A stretch of DNA of 64,000 nt from Sulfuricella sp. (GCA_041651995.1 JBAZID010000002.1:186001-250000); one strand, 5' to 3'. Numbered from the stretch's first letter, positions 16,442 to 26,089 are shown. Numbers and translations are program-made. Notes: a model not told the origin generated them from the sequence alone.

Positions 16442-18418
16442 TTACTTGAAATCATACCCGGCGGTGAGCGCGAAGGTGCGGCCATCAGCCGGATAGTAGT
16501 AGTAATTTGGCGGATTCAGATAAGTCGCATAACCGGCGCTGGCGGCATAGCGTTTATCAAAGGCGTTGAGAAGCCGTGCAGAGATTTTCCATGGCTTCAG
16601 GTCCCAGGTTCCAAGCAGGTCGAGAGTGGCATAGCCGGCGAGGCTGCCCTGCGAGTTGGCGTAGTCGCCGCTGTAGAAGCGCTTGCCGATCGCATTGGCC
16701 ACGGCGCTGTAACTGCCGGCGGCACCTGCGTCCCAGCTGAGTTGCAGGCTGGCCTTGTTGCGGGGAACGCTGGGGACTTGCAGGCCGGCATAAATGCCCT
16801 CACGGAACGTGGCTTCTGTGTAGGTGTAGGCGAAGCGCGTTTTGAGGCGTTCGCCCAGTTGCCAGTCCAGCTCGGTTTCCAGGCCCTGGCGACGCGTAGG
16901 GTCGAAGTTGATGTTGGCGCCGGCAGCGCTGTCATAGCCGATCTCGTCTGTCATGTTCAGGCGATAGAGAGTGGCATGCAGCCTGGCAGGCCCGGCGTTC
17001 AGGCTGCCGCCGATTTCGTGCAGGGTGCCTTGCTGCGGTCGCAGGTCACCCGCAAACACCGGGGCATAAGTGATGGGGTCGTAACCGAACAGTTCGTCAG
17101 TATTGGCGAAGCGGAAGGTGCGGCCCATCTTGCCATAGGCTCGCCAGCCCTGTCCGTCATAGCTGGCTCCGAGGTCGTAGGCGTTGCGGGTGCGCGTGGC
17201 ATTGCCGTCCATGGCAGGCATGAACCAGGGTGCGTAGGCATCCTGGTGAGCGCTTTGATCCATGCGCTGGTTGCGCCCGCCAAGCGTGGCCGTCCAGGCG
17301 CTGGTTAAGGAAGTCGAGTTCTGGAAATAGACCGCGTTGCTGGTCTGAGCCGCCCACTGTTTGGGAAACGAGGAATAACGCGCATCCACTTTGCCATCGT
17401 AGTAGTCGAAACCCACGACGGTCTCGCTGGCCAGGCTTCCGATGCCGTGTTGCCAGCGTACACGCGGTGTCAGGGACTGGGTGTGTTTGTCGCGGTCGGA
17501 AACGCTGGCGTAAGAAGGCGTGTTCCAGTGTTGAGAAGCATTTTCTTCGGACACCTCGGCTTCCACTGTCACCGTGTCAGAGAGGCGCAATTTGATGCCG
17601 GGGCGAAGGCGATAGCCGCTACGCTTCTGGCTGTTGAGGGGCGTTGTGGTGCTGCGGGGATCGGCCTGATAGGCCGCAGGCAGCAAGTAGCCCGGCAGGC
17701 CTGATGATTCCTCGTAGGCTGCGTAGTCAAGGGCGATCTCGCCGGTTTTAAGGTAGAGGCCGGCACGCCCGGAAAGCGACTGCTGGTCTTGCTGGCTATT
17801 TTGGCGCCAGCCGTCAGACGTGGCGGTGTGGGCGAAGATGTTGGCATAACCCGCGCTATTGCCCCCGGCAGCAGATCCATCCAGGGCACGGTAGCCATAG
17901 CTGCCAACGCTGGCGGAAATGGCGGCGCGCGGCGCGCCGGACTTGTCGGTGACGATATTGATGACGCCGCCACTGGCCCGGTCGCCATAGAGCACGGTGC
18001 CCGCGCCGCGCTGGATCTCGATACGCTGAATGCTGTTCAGCGGGATGGTTGACCAGATGATTCCGCCAAGGTCGATTGGGTTAAGCCGCTGACCGTCGAG
18101 CAGGATAAGGGCATTGCTCCCGGCGGCATCGCCGAACCCGCGCAGGTCAACCGTGGTGTCGATGCCCATGTGGCCGTACAGGGGGCGGACGCCGATGCCT
18201 GCCCGGGTTTTCAGGAGGTCGGGCAAGTCGAGGGCAGGAGAGTTGCGGATTTCCTCGCGTGTGATGACGCTGATATTGGCCGGTACGCGTGGCTTGGCAT
18301 CGAATCGCGTGGCGGTGACGACGATTTCGTCGCCCTGGTAAAGCGGAATTTCCTCAGCGGAAGCCAGGGGTGAAAGAATGGCAAGGGAGATCAAACCAGG
18401 CTTGAAAGGGGATTTCAT
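16442..18418 (-). CDS. btuB: BtuB-like TonB-dependent outer-membrane cobalamin receptor
   Basis: A 658-aa outer-membrane beta-barrel. The signal peptide MKSPFKPGLISLAILSPLAS is followed by the TonB box region DEIVVTATR and a plug domain (SVITREEIRNSPALDLPDLL, RIEIQRGAGTVLYGDRASGG). The barrel ends with an aromatic-terminated strand (LTAGYDFK). A cobalamin riboswitch precedes it and B12 genes follow, so cobalamin or cobinamide is the inferred ligand. In-frame ATGs upstream (18430, 18481) are less likely because they precede the signal peptide. Confidence 0.93.
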   Translation of the reverse strand: MKSPFKPGLISLAILSPLASAEEIPLYQGDEIVVTATRFDAKPRVPANISVITREEIRNSPALDLPDLLKTRAGIGVRPLYGHMGIDTTVDLRGFGDAAGSNALILLDGQRLNPIDLGGIIWSTIPLNSIQRIEIQRGAGTVLYGDRASGGVINIVTDKSGAPRAAISASVGSYGYRALDGSAAGGNSAGYANIFAHTATSDGWRQNSQQDQQSLSGRAGLYLKTGEIALDYAAYEESSGLPGYLLPAAYQADPRSTTTPLNSQKRSGYRLRPGIKLRLSDTVTVEAEVSEENASQHWNTPSYASVSDRDKHTQSLTPRVRWQHGIGSLASETVVGFDYYDGKVDARYSSFPKQWAAQTSNAVYFQNSTSLTSAWTATLGGRNQRMDQSAHQDAYAPWFMPAMDGNATRTRNAYDLGASYDGQGWRAYGKMGRTFRFANTDELFGYDPITYAPVFAGDLRPQQGTLHEIGGSLNAGPARLHATLYRLNMTDEIGYDSAAGANINFDPTRRQGLETELDWQLGERLKTRFAYTYTEATFREGIYAGLQVPSVPRNKASLQLSWDAGAAGSYSAVANAIGKRFYSGDYANSQGSLAGYATLDLLGTWDLKPWKISARLLNAFDKRYAASAGYATYLNPPNYYYYPADGRTFALTAGYDFK

Positions 18419-18470
18419 TCTATTTTCCATTATTCGGCCAGCGTCCCCGCAGGCCGTGGGTTCAAGTAAT

Positions 18471-18532
18471 GGAAATGCCACAGAAATGGCGCAGGATGGC
18501 CACTTCGGCTACCGTCACCCCGCGGCATTTCC
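18471..18532 (-). promoter_or_regulatory. Possible expression-platform hairpin of the cobalamin riboswitch
   Basis: GGAAATGCC (18471-18479) and GGCATTTCC (18524-18532) are perfectly complementary 9-mers between the riboswitch aptamer and the btuB start. An inner GTGGCCA/TGGCCAC-type palindrome adds structure. The stem could be part of the ligand-controlled on/off switch. No clear T-run follows, so control of translation initiation is more likely than termination. Confidence 0.45.
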
Positions 18533-18535
18533 GTA

Positions 18536-18717
18536 TCCGCTTCAGGCCGGTCTCCGGGCTGGTGAAAAAACGCACCGCCTTCCCATGGCTTGCGCCACAG
18601 TGGCCTATTGATGCGTTCGCACTCACTTACCGTTGCGGGGGCAGCACAGGCTTTGCCCATTGCCGGGCGCACCTGTTTCCCGTTTAACCCGTTCGCCGGA
18701 AGGCGAGCGGGCACCTG
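18536..18717 (-). promoter_or_regulatory. Cobalamin (AdoCbl) riboswitch
   Basis: On the minus strand the conserved blocks appear in order: AGGTGCCCGCTCGCC (P2/P3 start), ACGGGAAACAGGTGC, the B12 box core GCTGCCCCCGCAACGGTAAG, GCCACTGTGGCGCAAGCCAT followed by GGGAAGGC, and the closing GCCCGGAGACCGGCCTGAAGC (given here in two parts: GCCCGGAGACC, GGCCTGAAGC). This is the class I cobalamin aptamer. It governs the btuB-btuM-cob operon, lowering expression when B12 is abundant. About 130 bp to its right (18718-18847) form the divergent upstream region and show no gene. Confidence 0.95.
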
Positions 18718-18847
18718 AAACATGGCGGCCATTCTAGCATACAACCCCGCTATGGCTTGTGGCTGGCGTGGCGCAAATGCCGGCCGGCACGCCGTGAACT
18801 TCTCGCGCCCATTGGGCAAGCAGGGAAATTTTGCTATTGTTCGCGTC

Positions 18848-19930
18848 ATGCTCAAAGACGCCATCGACCTTTCCACCCTCCGCCGTATCCTGATCATCAA
18901 GCTGCGCCACCATGGCGACGTGCTGCTGACTTCCCCGCTATTTAACGTGCTGAAAAACCATGCGCCCCAGCTTGAGGTGGATGCGCTGGTTTATCGGGAT
19001 ACGGCGGAGATGCTGACGTTTCATCCCGCGATCGCGGAAGTGCACACCATAGACCGCAACTGGAAAAAACTCGGTCCCCTCGGGCAGGCGAGCGAGGAAT
19101 GGGGTCTGCTTGCGCGCCTGAGGGCGAGACATTACGACCTGATTATTCATCTCACGGAGCATAACCGCGGCGCCTGGCTGACCCGGCTGCTGGGCGTGCC
19201 GCATGCCGTGACGCGCAATGTGCGCGGGCGCGGCCGTTTCTGGCGCAACAGCTTCAGCCATTTCTATCCCGTCCCGGCGGGGCGTTTCCGCCATACGGTC
19301 GAGACGCATCTGGATGCCTTGCGGCGGATCGGCGTTTACCCGGATGAGAGTGAGCGCATGCTGACGCTGGAGCCGGGCGAGGCGGCGCGCAGCGATGTGC
19401 AGCAGAAACTGGCGCAGCATGGCCTGGCGGGCAAGGACTTCATTCATATCCATCCGGCTTCGCGCTGGCTGTTCAAATGCTGGCCAAGCGGTCACATGAC
19501 GGCGCTGATCCGCTCCCTGCAAGCCCAGGGCCAGCGGATTGTGATCACGGCGGCGCCGGATGCGGCCGAGCAGGCGCTGGTGCGGGACATGCTGGCGCCG
19601 CTTGGGCAGCCGGTGGTGGATTTCTCCGGCCAGTTGAGCCTGAAACAGCTGGCGGCGCTGACCGCCATGGCCAAGGTGTTTGTCGGTGTCGATTCGGCGC
19701 CCATGCACATCGCCGCGGCGATGCAGACGCCGGTGGCGGTGCTGTTCGGCCCGAGCGGCGATCTTGAATGGGGGCCGTGGCGCGTTCCGCACCGCCTTCT
19801 GACTTCGGATCATGTCTGCCGTCCGTGCGGCAACGATGGCTGCGGCGGCGGCAAGCGCAGCGAATGTCTGGAAGCGATCCCGGTCGAGCGCGTGCTGGCG
19901 GCGGTTGAGGAGCTGCTGCGGGCCGGGTGA
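18848..19930 (+). CDS. LPS heptosyltransferase, glycosyltransferase family 9 (WaaQ-like)
   Basis: A 360-aa GT9 protein. It starts LRRILIIKLRHHGDVLLTSP, the family N-terminal signature. The nucleotide-sugar-binding half has HIHPASRWLFKCWP near residue 200 and a conserved FVGVDSAPMHIAAAM loop near residue 280. A cysteine-bearing tail (HVCRPCGNDGCGGGK) is seen in heptosyltransferase III members. It adds heptose to the LPS inner core at the cytoplasmic face. The ATG at 18848 is chosen; the upstream in-frame ATGs (18722) precede any similarity. Confidence 0.88.
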   Translation: MLKDAIDLSTLRRILIIKLRHHGDVLLTSPLFNVLKNHAPQLEVDALVYRDTAEMLTFHPAIAEVHTIDRNWKKLGPLGQASEEWGLLARLRARHYDLIIHLTEHNRGAWLTRLLGVPHAVTRNVRGRGRFWRNSFSHFYPVPAGRFRHTVETHLDALRRIGVYPDESERMLTLEPGEAARSDVQQKLAQHGLAGKDFIHIHPASRWLFKCWPSGHMTALIRSLQAQGQRIVITAAPDAAEQALVRDMLAPLGQPVVDFSGQLSLKQLAALTAMAKVFVGVDSAPMHIAAAMQTPVAVLFGPSGDLEWGPWRVPHRLLTSDHVCRPCGNDGCGGGKRSECLEAIPVERVLAAVEELLRAG

Positions 19931-19945
19931 AGCGTTTTTTCGGGT

Positions 19946-20620
19946 TTATCCTTGGGTATGCCCGACCGTCAGCACCCGCACCAGCCACTGCCCGATATCC
20001 GTGATTTCCTCCGCGCATACCGAGTGGGCCATCGGATATTCGCGCCAATCCACCGTATAGCCGTGTTGTTCCAGCCAGTCGCGCGAGGCGGCGCCCTGCG
20101 CGGCGGGAATGACGCCGTCTGCCGTGCCGTGGGCCATGAAAACCGGCAATCCGGCATTGGCCGGGCTGGCTTCGCTGGCCAGGGCGCGGGGCAGCGGCAA
20201 GTAGGTGGACAGCGCCAGCACGCCTGCCAGCGGCGCTTCGTAGCGCAGGCCGGTGTGCAGCGCGATGGCGCCGCCCTGTGAGAATCCGGCCAGCACGATG
20301 CGCGCGGCAGGAATGCCGCGCGCTTCCTCGCGCCGGATCAGCGCTTCCAGCAGTTGCTGCGAGGCGCGGATGCCGGCTTCGTCCTCGGTCTGGCGCAGAT
20401 CCAGGCTTCTCACGTCATACCAGGCTGGCATGGCGTAGCCGTTGTTGATGGTGACCGGCAGCAGCGGGGCGTGCGGAAAGATGAAGCGCACCGCCAGCCG
20501 GGGGGGCAGGCCAAGTTCGGGAACGATGGGGGCAAAGTCGTGGCCATCGGCGCCCAGACCGTGCAGCCAGATGACGGCGCTGGAAGGGTGGGTGCCGGTG
20601 TTGATTTCAAGCGCTTCCAT
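19946..20620 (-). CDS. Alpha/beta-hydrolase, carboxylesterase/phospholipase family
   Basis: A 224-aa cytoplasmic esterase of the YpfH/EstB type. The oxyanion region VIWLHGLGADGHDF occupies residues 16-29, the nucleophile elbow GFSQGG lies near residue 116, and the catalytic Asp (GTADGVIP) and His (MAHSVCAEE) are near the C-terminus. The natural substrate cannot be told from sequence. It ends 10 bp after the adjoining PilZ-like gene start-to-stop spacing, so the two may be co-transcribed. Confidence 0.88.
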   Translation of the reverse strand: MEALEINTGTHPSSAVIWLHGLGADGHDFAPIVPELGLPPRLAVRFIFPHAPLLPVTINNGYAMPAWYDVRSLDLRQTEDEAGIRASQQLLEALIRREEARGIPAARIVLAGFSQGGAIALHTGLRYEAPLAGVLALSTYLPLPRALASEASPANAGLPVFMAHGTADGVIPAAQGAASRDWLEQHGYTVDWREYPMAHSVCAEEITDIGQWLVRVLTVGHTQG

Positions 20621-20629
20621 GGGAAATTC

Positions 20630-22228
20630 TCAGGCTTTGGCAACCACGTCAAAACCTGCCTGGACATAATCCGGGCCGTGTTCAACTGCCGCATGCAGGC
20701 GGACGGTGTAGGTTTTTCCCTGCGCCTTGAGCTGAACCAGCCGGGCCGGAGCGTGCGCGCTATCGGGTAGCAGCAGGCTGCGCCCCAGTTCCAGTTTCGG
20801 CAGTTCGGGCAGGTAGATGGCAGGTCCTGACATGCCCTGCTCGCCGGGCAGAGGATGAAGTTCGACTGCAATGGCAACCTGGCTCAGTGTCTGGATGCCC
20901 GCGTGCACCTTGAGTGGCGGTTCATTATTGATGCGGCGCACGATGCCGATGGCAATGCTTTTGCCGGTGCTTGCCTTGAGGCCCACCAGCGTGCCGATTT
21001 TCAACGGCACCTTGCCGCTACGCGTGAAAGTGACGCCATAGCCGCTCAGGGATTCATTCTCCACCTGCCATTGCTGCGTCCCCGATTCGAACAGCTCGGG
21101 TTCGCCGCTCGGCTTGAGCGAAGATTGCGTGCGGGTATTCTCAACACTGAAGGTTGCTGCGATGCCGCTATTTTTGCCGCCCTGCAGGCTGGCCACGATA
21201 TTGCTGAAGTCCCGCATCACCAGCAGGGATTTTTCGGCCGTTACCCTGGCATGTTTGCGCGTGGTGGACTGGCCAGACCAGCGCCCGCCAATTTCCTCAA
21301 TCAGGTCGAGACAGGATGGCAGACGGCAATCCTCGCCCAGTTTGAGGCGGGCGGGCAGGTCACCCTGCTTGAGTTGCTCCACGATTTTGGTGATGGCTAC
21401 CAGCATCAACTCGATACCCCAGTAGCGGTATTTTTCACCCAGCATGTTGCGGCGCAACTTTCTGGCCGGCTTGGTATCGCCCAGGTTGACGGCATAGACC
21501 TGACGGTGAGGGCGGAAATCGGCCTCGATCACCAGGCTTTTCGCCCAGCTGTCGAGCCATAGATCAACGCTTTCGATCTGCGCCGGGCGCAGGCTGGCGG
21601 GGTTGGCCAGATGTAGCATCATCGGTTGCAGATATTCGCTGGCGCAACTGGTGTCGTCCTGTTGCGGGTGCAGTTGCACTGGAATGCGATCTATCTTTTC
21701 CTGTTCGGCAAACAGGTAAAGCCGATGCAGGCGGCGCCAGACATGCGCCTCGACCGGCAGATAGCGTATATGGCTCCACTTCGCCTGCATGGCATGAAAA
21801 TACAGTGCCTTGGCTGTCAGCAGCGGGAGTTGCTCGCGAATTTTTGCGCCGCCAGGATTTTTGGCATAACTACGGATGCACTGTTCATAAGCCGCCCCCA
21901 TTTCCTCCCAGAACTGCAGAATGGTGGGAAGCTGCTGGCGTGCGGCATTTTCAGTGTCGTCGGTTGCGGCAAGGTATTTGTGGCACAAAGTCTCCTGCAG
22001 GGATCTGGATTTGTCATCCAGATAAAGCAGCACCCTGATACGCTCCTTGAGCGAGGTTCCCTGGTTGCGGTTGAGCCCGCCCAGGGCTTTGACGATCTCC
22101 CGCTGCGCCTGGTAGATGTCGTTCTGCGGCAGCTCCTGCACCCAGATGGTGGCGGACTTGAGGTCGCCGACAGGGTCGTCGCTGGCCTTGCGTAGCAGGG
22201 CGTTGATCAGCCCCTTGAAGTCAAACAT
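20630..22228 (-). CDS. Uncharacterised 532-aa protein with a C-terminal PilZ-like region
   Basis: No enzyme motif is visible. The first 360 residues are mostly helical and soluble (KGLINALLRKASDDPVGDL at the start; several Leu/Ala/Gln-rich helices). Residues about 395-470 (GYGVTFTRSGKVPLKIGTLV, then GIVRRINNEP) look like a PilZ-type beta barrel. However, the usual c-di-GMP-binding RxxxR at the barrel entry is not obvious. The architecture resembles betaproteobacterial c-di-GMP-effector-like proteins. Function is unknown; the fold assignment is inference. Confidence 0.6.
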   Translation of the reverse strand: MFDFKGLINALLRKASDDPVGDLKSATIWVQELPQNDIYQAQREIVKALGGLNRNQGTSLKERIRVLLYLDDKSRSLQETLCHKYLAATDDTENAARQQLPTILQFWEEMGAAYEQCIRSYAKNPGGAKIREQLPLLTAKALYFHAMQAKWSHIRYLPVEAHVWRRLHRLYLFAEQEKIDRIPVQLHPQQDDTSCASEYLQPMMLHLANPASLRPAQIESVDLWLDSWAKSLVIEADFRPHRQVYAVNLGDTKPARKLRRNMLGEKYRYWGIELMLVAITKIVEQLKQGDLPARLKLGEDCRLPSCLDLIEEIGGRWSGQSTTRKHARVTAEKSLLVMRDFSNIVASLQGGKNSGIAATFSVENTRTQSSLKPSGEPELFESGTQQWQVENESLSGYGVTFTRSGKVPLKIGTLVGLKASTGKSIAIGIVRRINNEPPLKVHAGIQTLSQVAIAVELHPLPGEQGMSGPAIYLPELPKLELGRSLLLPDSAHAPARLVQLKAQGKTYTVRLHAAVEHGPDYVQAGFDVVAKA

Positions 22229-22301
22229 GTCACCCCCGGGTTATTTTTTTTGTGTGGCTGAATTCTGCTTGGCCGGCAATTTGATGCAAAAGACATAAAT
22301 C

Positions 22302-22871
22302 TCAGGCGCTTTCCGGTTTGGGACGCTGCGCCGATTTGGGGCGGAAGGGCTGAACCGCTTCCGGCAACGTTTCCAGATAGGGGCCGCCGATCAGGTCGAT
22401 GCAGTAGGGGACGGCAGCAAAAACGCCATCCAGCGTTTCCTTGATCGCCTTGGGCTGCCCGGGCAGATTGAGAATCAGGCTGTGCTTGCGAATCACCCCC
22501 ACCTGGCGCGAGAGAATGGCGGTCGGCACATATTTCAGGCTCACTGCGCGCATCTGCTCGCCGAAGCCATCCAGCACCCGGTCCGCCACGGCCAGCGTGG
22601 CTTCCGGCGTGACGTCGCGCGGGGCCGGTCCGGTCCCGCCGGTGGTGAGCACCAGGCAGCAGGCTTCTTCGTCTACCAGTTGTTTTAATGCGGCTTCGAT
22701 CTGATCCTGCTCGTCCGGTACCAGGCGTGTGACGGTCTGGTGCCGGGTGGCGAGCGTTGCTTCCAGCCAGGTACGCAAAGCGGGAATGCCCTGGTCTTCA
22801 TAAGCGCCCTGGAATGCCCGGTCACTGATCGTGACGAGGCCGATTTTTGCAGGAAGATGGGCTTGATTCAT
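22302..22871 (-). CDS. mog: Mog, molybdopterin adenylyltransferase
   Basis: Adenylylates molybdopterin before molybdenum insertion. The 189-aa protein has LVTISDRAFQGAYEDQGIP near residue 12, the MPT-binding LTTGGTGPAPRDVTPEAT near residue 74, and NLPGQPKAIKE near residue 138, all classic MogA/MoaB motifs. Length and motif spacing favour Mog over MoaB. Single gene with no Mo-cofactor neighbours in the window. Confidence 0.9.
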   Translation of the reverse strand: MNQAHLPAKIGLVTISDRAFQGAYEDQGIPALRTWLEATLATRHQTVTRLVPDEQDQIEAALKQLVDEEACCLVLTTGGTGPAPRDVTPEATLAVADRVLDGFGEQMRAVSLKYVPTAILSRQVGVIRKHSLILNLPGQPKAIKETLDGVFAAVPYCIDLIGGPYLETLPEAVQPFRPKSAQRPKPESA

Positions 22872-23005
22872 TTAGTGGCTGCTCCTTGGCTTGAGCTGTG
22901 ATTTTAACCCGAATCACCCTGGCGGCCACAGGGGTAGAATTTTCTTTTGCTGTCCAGGTGGACGCTATACAATCGGCATGAAATTGACTGAATAACGGGG
23001 TAAGC

Positions 23006-23866
23006 ATGCTGGGTTTGAGGCGTATGCGGGAAATTTTGCTGATACTGGCCCTTTGTGTGGTGGTGGCGGCTGCCCGGGCCGACGCGGTCGAGATTAAAAT
23101 TTCTCCCGCGTTGGTGGGCGTTGCAGATTATCGCAACGGAAAACCGGGCTTTCCCGTTGTCGTGCTGCTGCATGGTTTTTTGCAGACGCGCAATGCTCCA
23201 CCCATGAGCCGCCTGGCGGATGCGCTGTCCGATGCCGGTTATCCTGTCCTGGTTCCGACGCTTTCTCTGGGAGTAAGCCGCCGCAACAAGAGCTTGTCAT
23301 GCGAAGCGGTCCACAAGCATACCCTGCAGGACGATCAGAAGGAAATCAGCCAATGGGTGAACTGGCTTGTGAATCGTGGCCATCAAAAGATCATCATGAT
23401 AGGCCACAGTTCCGGCGCCAAGGATATTCTGGCCTATCTTTCCGCCATGCCAAATGCCATGGTGAAACGCATTATCCTGGTTAGTGTCACGCCGCTTGAG
23501 GTGGATGCCGGGCAATATCGGGAGGCGCGTGCAGCAAAGCCGCTCATGCCTGGTCCGTTGCCGCCCCTGCGCCGCTTTACCATGGCGTATTGCAAGAACA
23601 ATTATGTTGCCACGGCGCCGGCCTATCTTTCCTACGCGGACTGGACTGGCGATTCAATCGTGAGTGCGCTGGGCAGGATCAGGGTGCCGGTGAACATCGT
23701 GCTGGGTTCAAAAGACCAGGTTATTTCTCCGGCCTGGCAGGCCCAGCTCACGAAAAGCCGCGTGCCGATAACCCTGATTGAGAATGCGGGGCACTTCTTT
23801 GACGGTGAGCACGAGTTTGAGCTCAATGACCGTGTGGCTGAAATGCTGAAAAAGGAACTCCATTAG
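23006..23866 (+). CDS. Secreted alpha/beta hydrolase
   Basis: A 286-aa protein with an N-terminal signal peptide (MREILLILALCVVVAAARA), so probably periplasmic. The oxyanion motif VVLLHGFLQTRN, the nucleophile elbow IGHSSGAKD (about residue 133), the acid in GSKDQVIS and the His in ENAGHFFDGEHEF complete the triad. The substrate is unknown. The stop lies four bases before the GGDEF-EAL gene, so the two are probably one transcript. Confidence 0.82.
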   Translation: MLGLRRMREILLILALCVVVAAARADAVEIKISPALVGVADYRNGKPGFPVVVLLHGFLQTRNAPPMSRLADALSDAGYPVLVPTLSLGVSRRNKSLSCEAVHKHTLQDDQKEISQWVNWLVNRGHQKIIMIGHSSGAKDILAYLSAMPNAMVKRIILVSVTPLEVDAGQYREARAAKPLMPGPLPPLRRFTMAYCKNNYVATAPAYLSYADWTGDSIVSALGRIRVPVNIVLGSKDQVISPAWQAQLTKSRVPITLIENAGHFFDGEHEFELNDRVAEMLKKELH

Positions 23867-23869
23867 GCA

Positions 23870-26089
23870 ATGAAATTTCAGCACAGCCTGTTCTCGCCAC
23901 TTTCAGTCAAAACCTACGGTATTGTTTTTATCGTCATGGTGACCCTGTTCTTCAGCTTCACCAGCTGGCTGATGCTGAACAAAATCCATTCAACCCGGCT
24001 TGATATCGAGCGCAACAGCCAGCGTGCAGCCAGCGCCGAAGTTGCCCAGGCGCTGCGGCAATTGAATGAGGAGCTGGAGAGGGCGGCGCATGCGCTGGCG
24101 GACTGGGACGAAACACGCCAGCAGCTGAGTGACCCGGCCTACTATGTTTACTGGCGCGATAACCGTGTTTTGATGGGCGGCATCGTGCCTGGCTATGTCA
24201 AGTCGGTGGCGCTCTATAATCGCCAGGGCCAGCCGCTTGGCGCCTCCTCGCCAGATATGCCTGATTCGGTGATCGGGCAGCCGCAGGCCAGGGTGGTCAA
24301 GAAAGGCGGGCGCGATTTTATTTACCTTACCCAGCCAATTCAGGATATCGATATCAGGGGGCTGGTTTCCGGATATGCCGTGCTCAAGATTGATTTCCAG
24401 CCCGCACTCCAGAGCGTGCAGCGTTTTCGCTACGCCGACGCGGCCAGCATCGTTCTCTCTCTGCGTGAAGGTGAAACCATTTTGTCGGATCTGGCCGGAC
24501 ACGTGCTGTTCAGGGTCGTTCCCAACGAGGAAATGTCGGCGCTGTTGACATTCCTGACTCGCTATCAGTACCAGATTGCATTCGCCGTCCTTTTGCTGTC
24601 CCTGGTATTTTATGCGGCGCTCTCGGCCTTGCTGGCCAAGCCGCTGCTGCGGCTGTCGCAACATATCGATACCTTGCGGGATGGGCGTGATGGCCTGATC
24701 CTCGGGTCTCTCGGCGGCGTTCTGCCGGTCAAGGAGATGGAGAAGGTCCGGAATTCTCTCAATGATTACCAGCGTCAGCTGGAATCAATGCATTCCAGCC
24801 TGGACCAGAAAAATACCGAGTTGTGGACCATGGCGCACCGCGATCCCCTGACCGGTGTGTTCAACCGGCGATCTTTCGACGAGGACTGGAAAACGCTGTT
24901 GTCGGCTGCCAGCGGGCATCGCGTAACGGTCTCCGTCATGCTTTTTGATTGTGACCATTTCAAGCCGATTAACGACACTTACGGGCATCACGCCGGCGAC
25001 CAGGTGCTAAAGTCGATTGCGCAGATATTGCAGGAGTCCTTGCGCTCCGGAGACCGTCTTTATCGTGTGGGAGGGGATGAGTTTGCCACCCTGTTTCTGG
25101 ATGCGGATATCCGCCATGTTGATGAAGCCGCCATGCGTTGTGTGGAGGCGGTGGACCGGCATGATTTTTCAGCCCTGGGGATCAAGGAGCCGATCCGGAT
25201 CAGTATTGGTCTGGCTCATTCCGAGGGGGTTCATGCCGATAGCATGGTGATGCTGCAAAAGCAGGCCGATGTCGCCATGTATTACGCCAAGCGGCCGGGC
25301 CACGGGAAAATTGCGCTCTATGCGGAGGACATGGCGCATGACGGCAATGCTTTGCTCTCGAACCGGATTACCAATGCGGTATTCGTGGGCGTCACTTCGG
25401 GCTCGGGCATTGAGATGCATTACCAGCCTGTGGTCAATCTGGGTACGCGCAAGATCGAGTATTACGAGGCTCTGGTGCGGATCCGGCGTGATCAGGAGCT
25501 GATCATGCCCGCTGCAATTTTTCCGGTGGTGGAGGGGCGGCGCCTGGAGGCCGAGATGGATTTTGCCGTGATGGGGAAAATTCTGGAGAATTTGCGCGAC
25601 GGTGTGATTCCGGTTGGCAGCGGGTTGTCGATAAATATTTCAGGGCCGGCAATCATCCACCCCAGGATCAGGGAAAAGCTGGCGGAATTCGAACCTTTTC
25701 TCGGGCGTTACAATCTGGTGCTGGAAATTACCGAAACTGCGCTGATTACCCAGTTGCAGCAGGCCACTTCCAATCTGAATCAACTGCGCGCAACGGGTTT
25801 CAAGGTGGCACTGGATGATTTTGGCAGTGGTTACTCTTCGCTTGGCTACCTGGCCAATATGCCGGTGGATATCGTGAAGTTTGATATTTCGCTGATTCGT
25901 AGCCTGGGGCAGGATGATGAACGGCAGGGCGGCATTGTGGAGGGTCTGGCGATGATGATCCAGAAAGCCGGGTATTCCCTGGTTGCAGAAGGACTGGAAG
26001 CCGAACAAACGCTGGTGAAGGTCAAAGGCCTCGGCTTCTCGCATGGCCAGGGTTTTTACCTTGGCCGTCCCGCACCATTGACTGCGTGA
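23870..26089 (+). CDS. CHASE4-like sensor with GGDEF and EAL domains
   Basis: A 739-aa cyclic-di-GMP signalling protein. TM1 is at about residues 17-35 and a periplasmic CHASE4-like sensor at about 40-225. TM2 (about 226-246) and a HAMP-like linker follow. The GGDEF domain has the intact signature RVGGDEFATL near residue 400. The EAL domain has YYEALVRI near residue 532, DDFGSGYSSL and a conserved Lys in DIVKFD. Both catalytic signatures are intact, so it could make, break or sense c-di-GMP. It is coupled to the secreted hydrolase upstream. Confidence 0.92.
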   Translation: MKFQHSLFSPLSVKTYGIVFIVMVTLFFSFTSWLMLNKIHSTRLDIERNSQRAASAEVAQALRQLNEELERAAHALADWDETRQQLSDPAYYVYWRDNRVLMGGIVPGYVKSVALYNRQGQPLGASSPDMPDSVIGQPQARVVKKGGRDFIYLTQPIQDIDIRGLVSGYAVLKIDFQPALQSVQRFRYADAASIVLSLREGETILSDLAGHVLFRVVPNEEMSALLTFLTRYQYQIAFAVLLLSLVFYAALSALLAKPLLRLSQHIDTLRDGRDGLILGSLGGVLPVKEMEKVRNSLNDYQRQLESMHSSLDQKNTELWTMAHRDPLTGVFNRRSFDEDWKTLLSAASGHRVTVSVMLFDCDHFKPINDTYGHHAGDQVLKSIAQILQESLRSGDRLYRVGGDEFATLFLDADIRHVDEAAMRCVEAVDRHDFSALGIKEPIRISIGLAHSEGVHADSMVMLQKQADVAMYYAKRPGHGKIALYAEDMAHDGNALLSNRITNAVFVGVTSGSGIEMHYQPVVNLGTRKIEYYEALVRIRRDQELIMPAAIFPVVEGRRLEAEMDFAVMGKILENLRDGVIPVGSGLSINISGPAIIHPRIREKLAEFEPFLGRYNLVLEITETALITQLQQATSNLNQLRATGFKVALDDFGSGYSSLGYLANMPVDIVKFDISLIRSLGQDDERQGGIVEGLAMMIQKAGYSLVAEGLEAEQTLVKVKGLGFSHGQGFYLGRPAPLTA

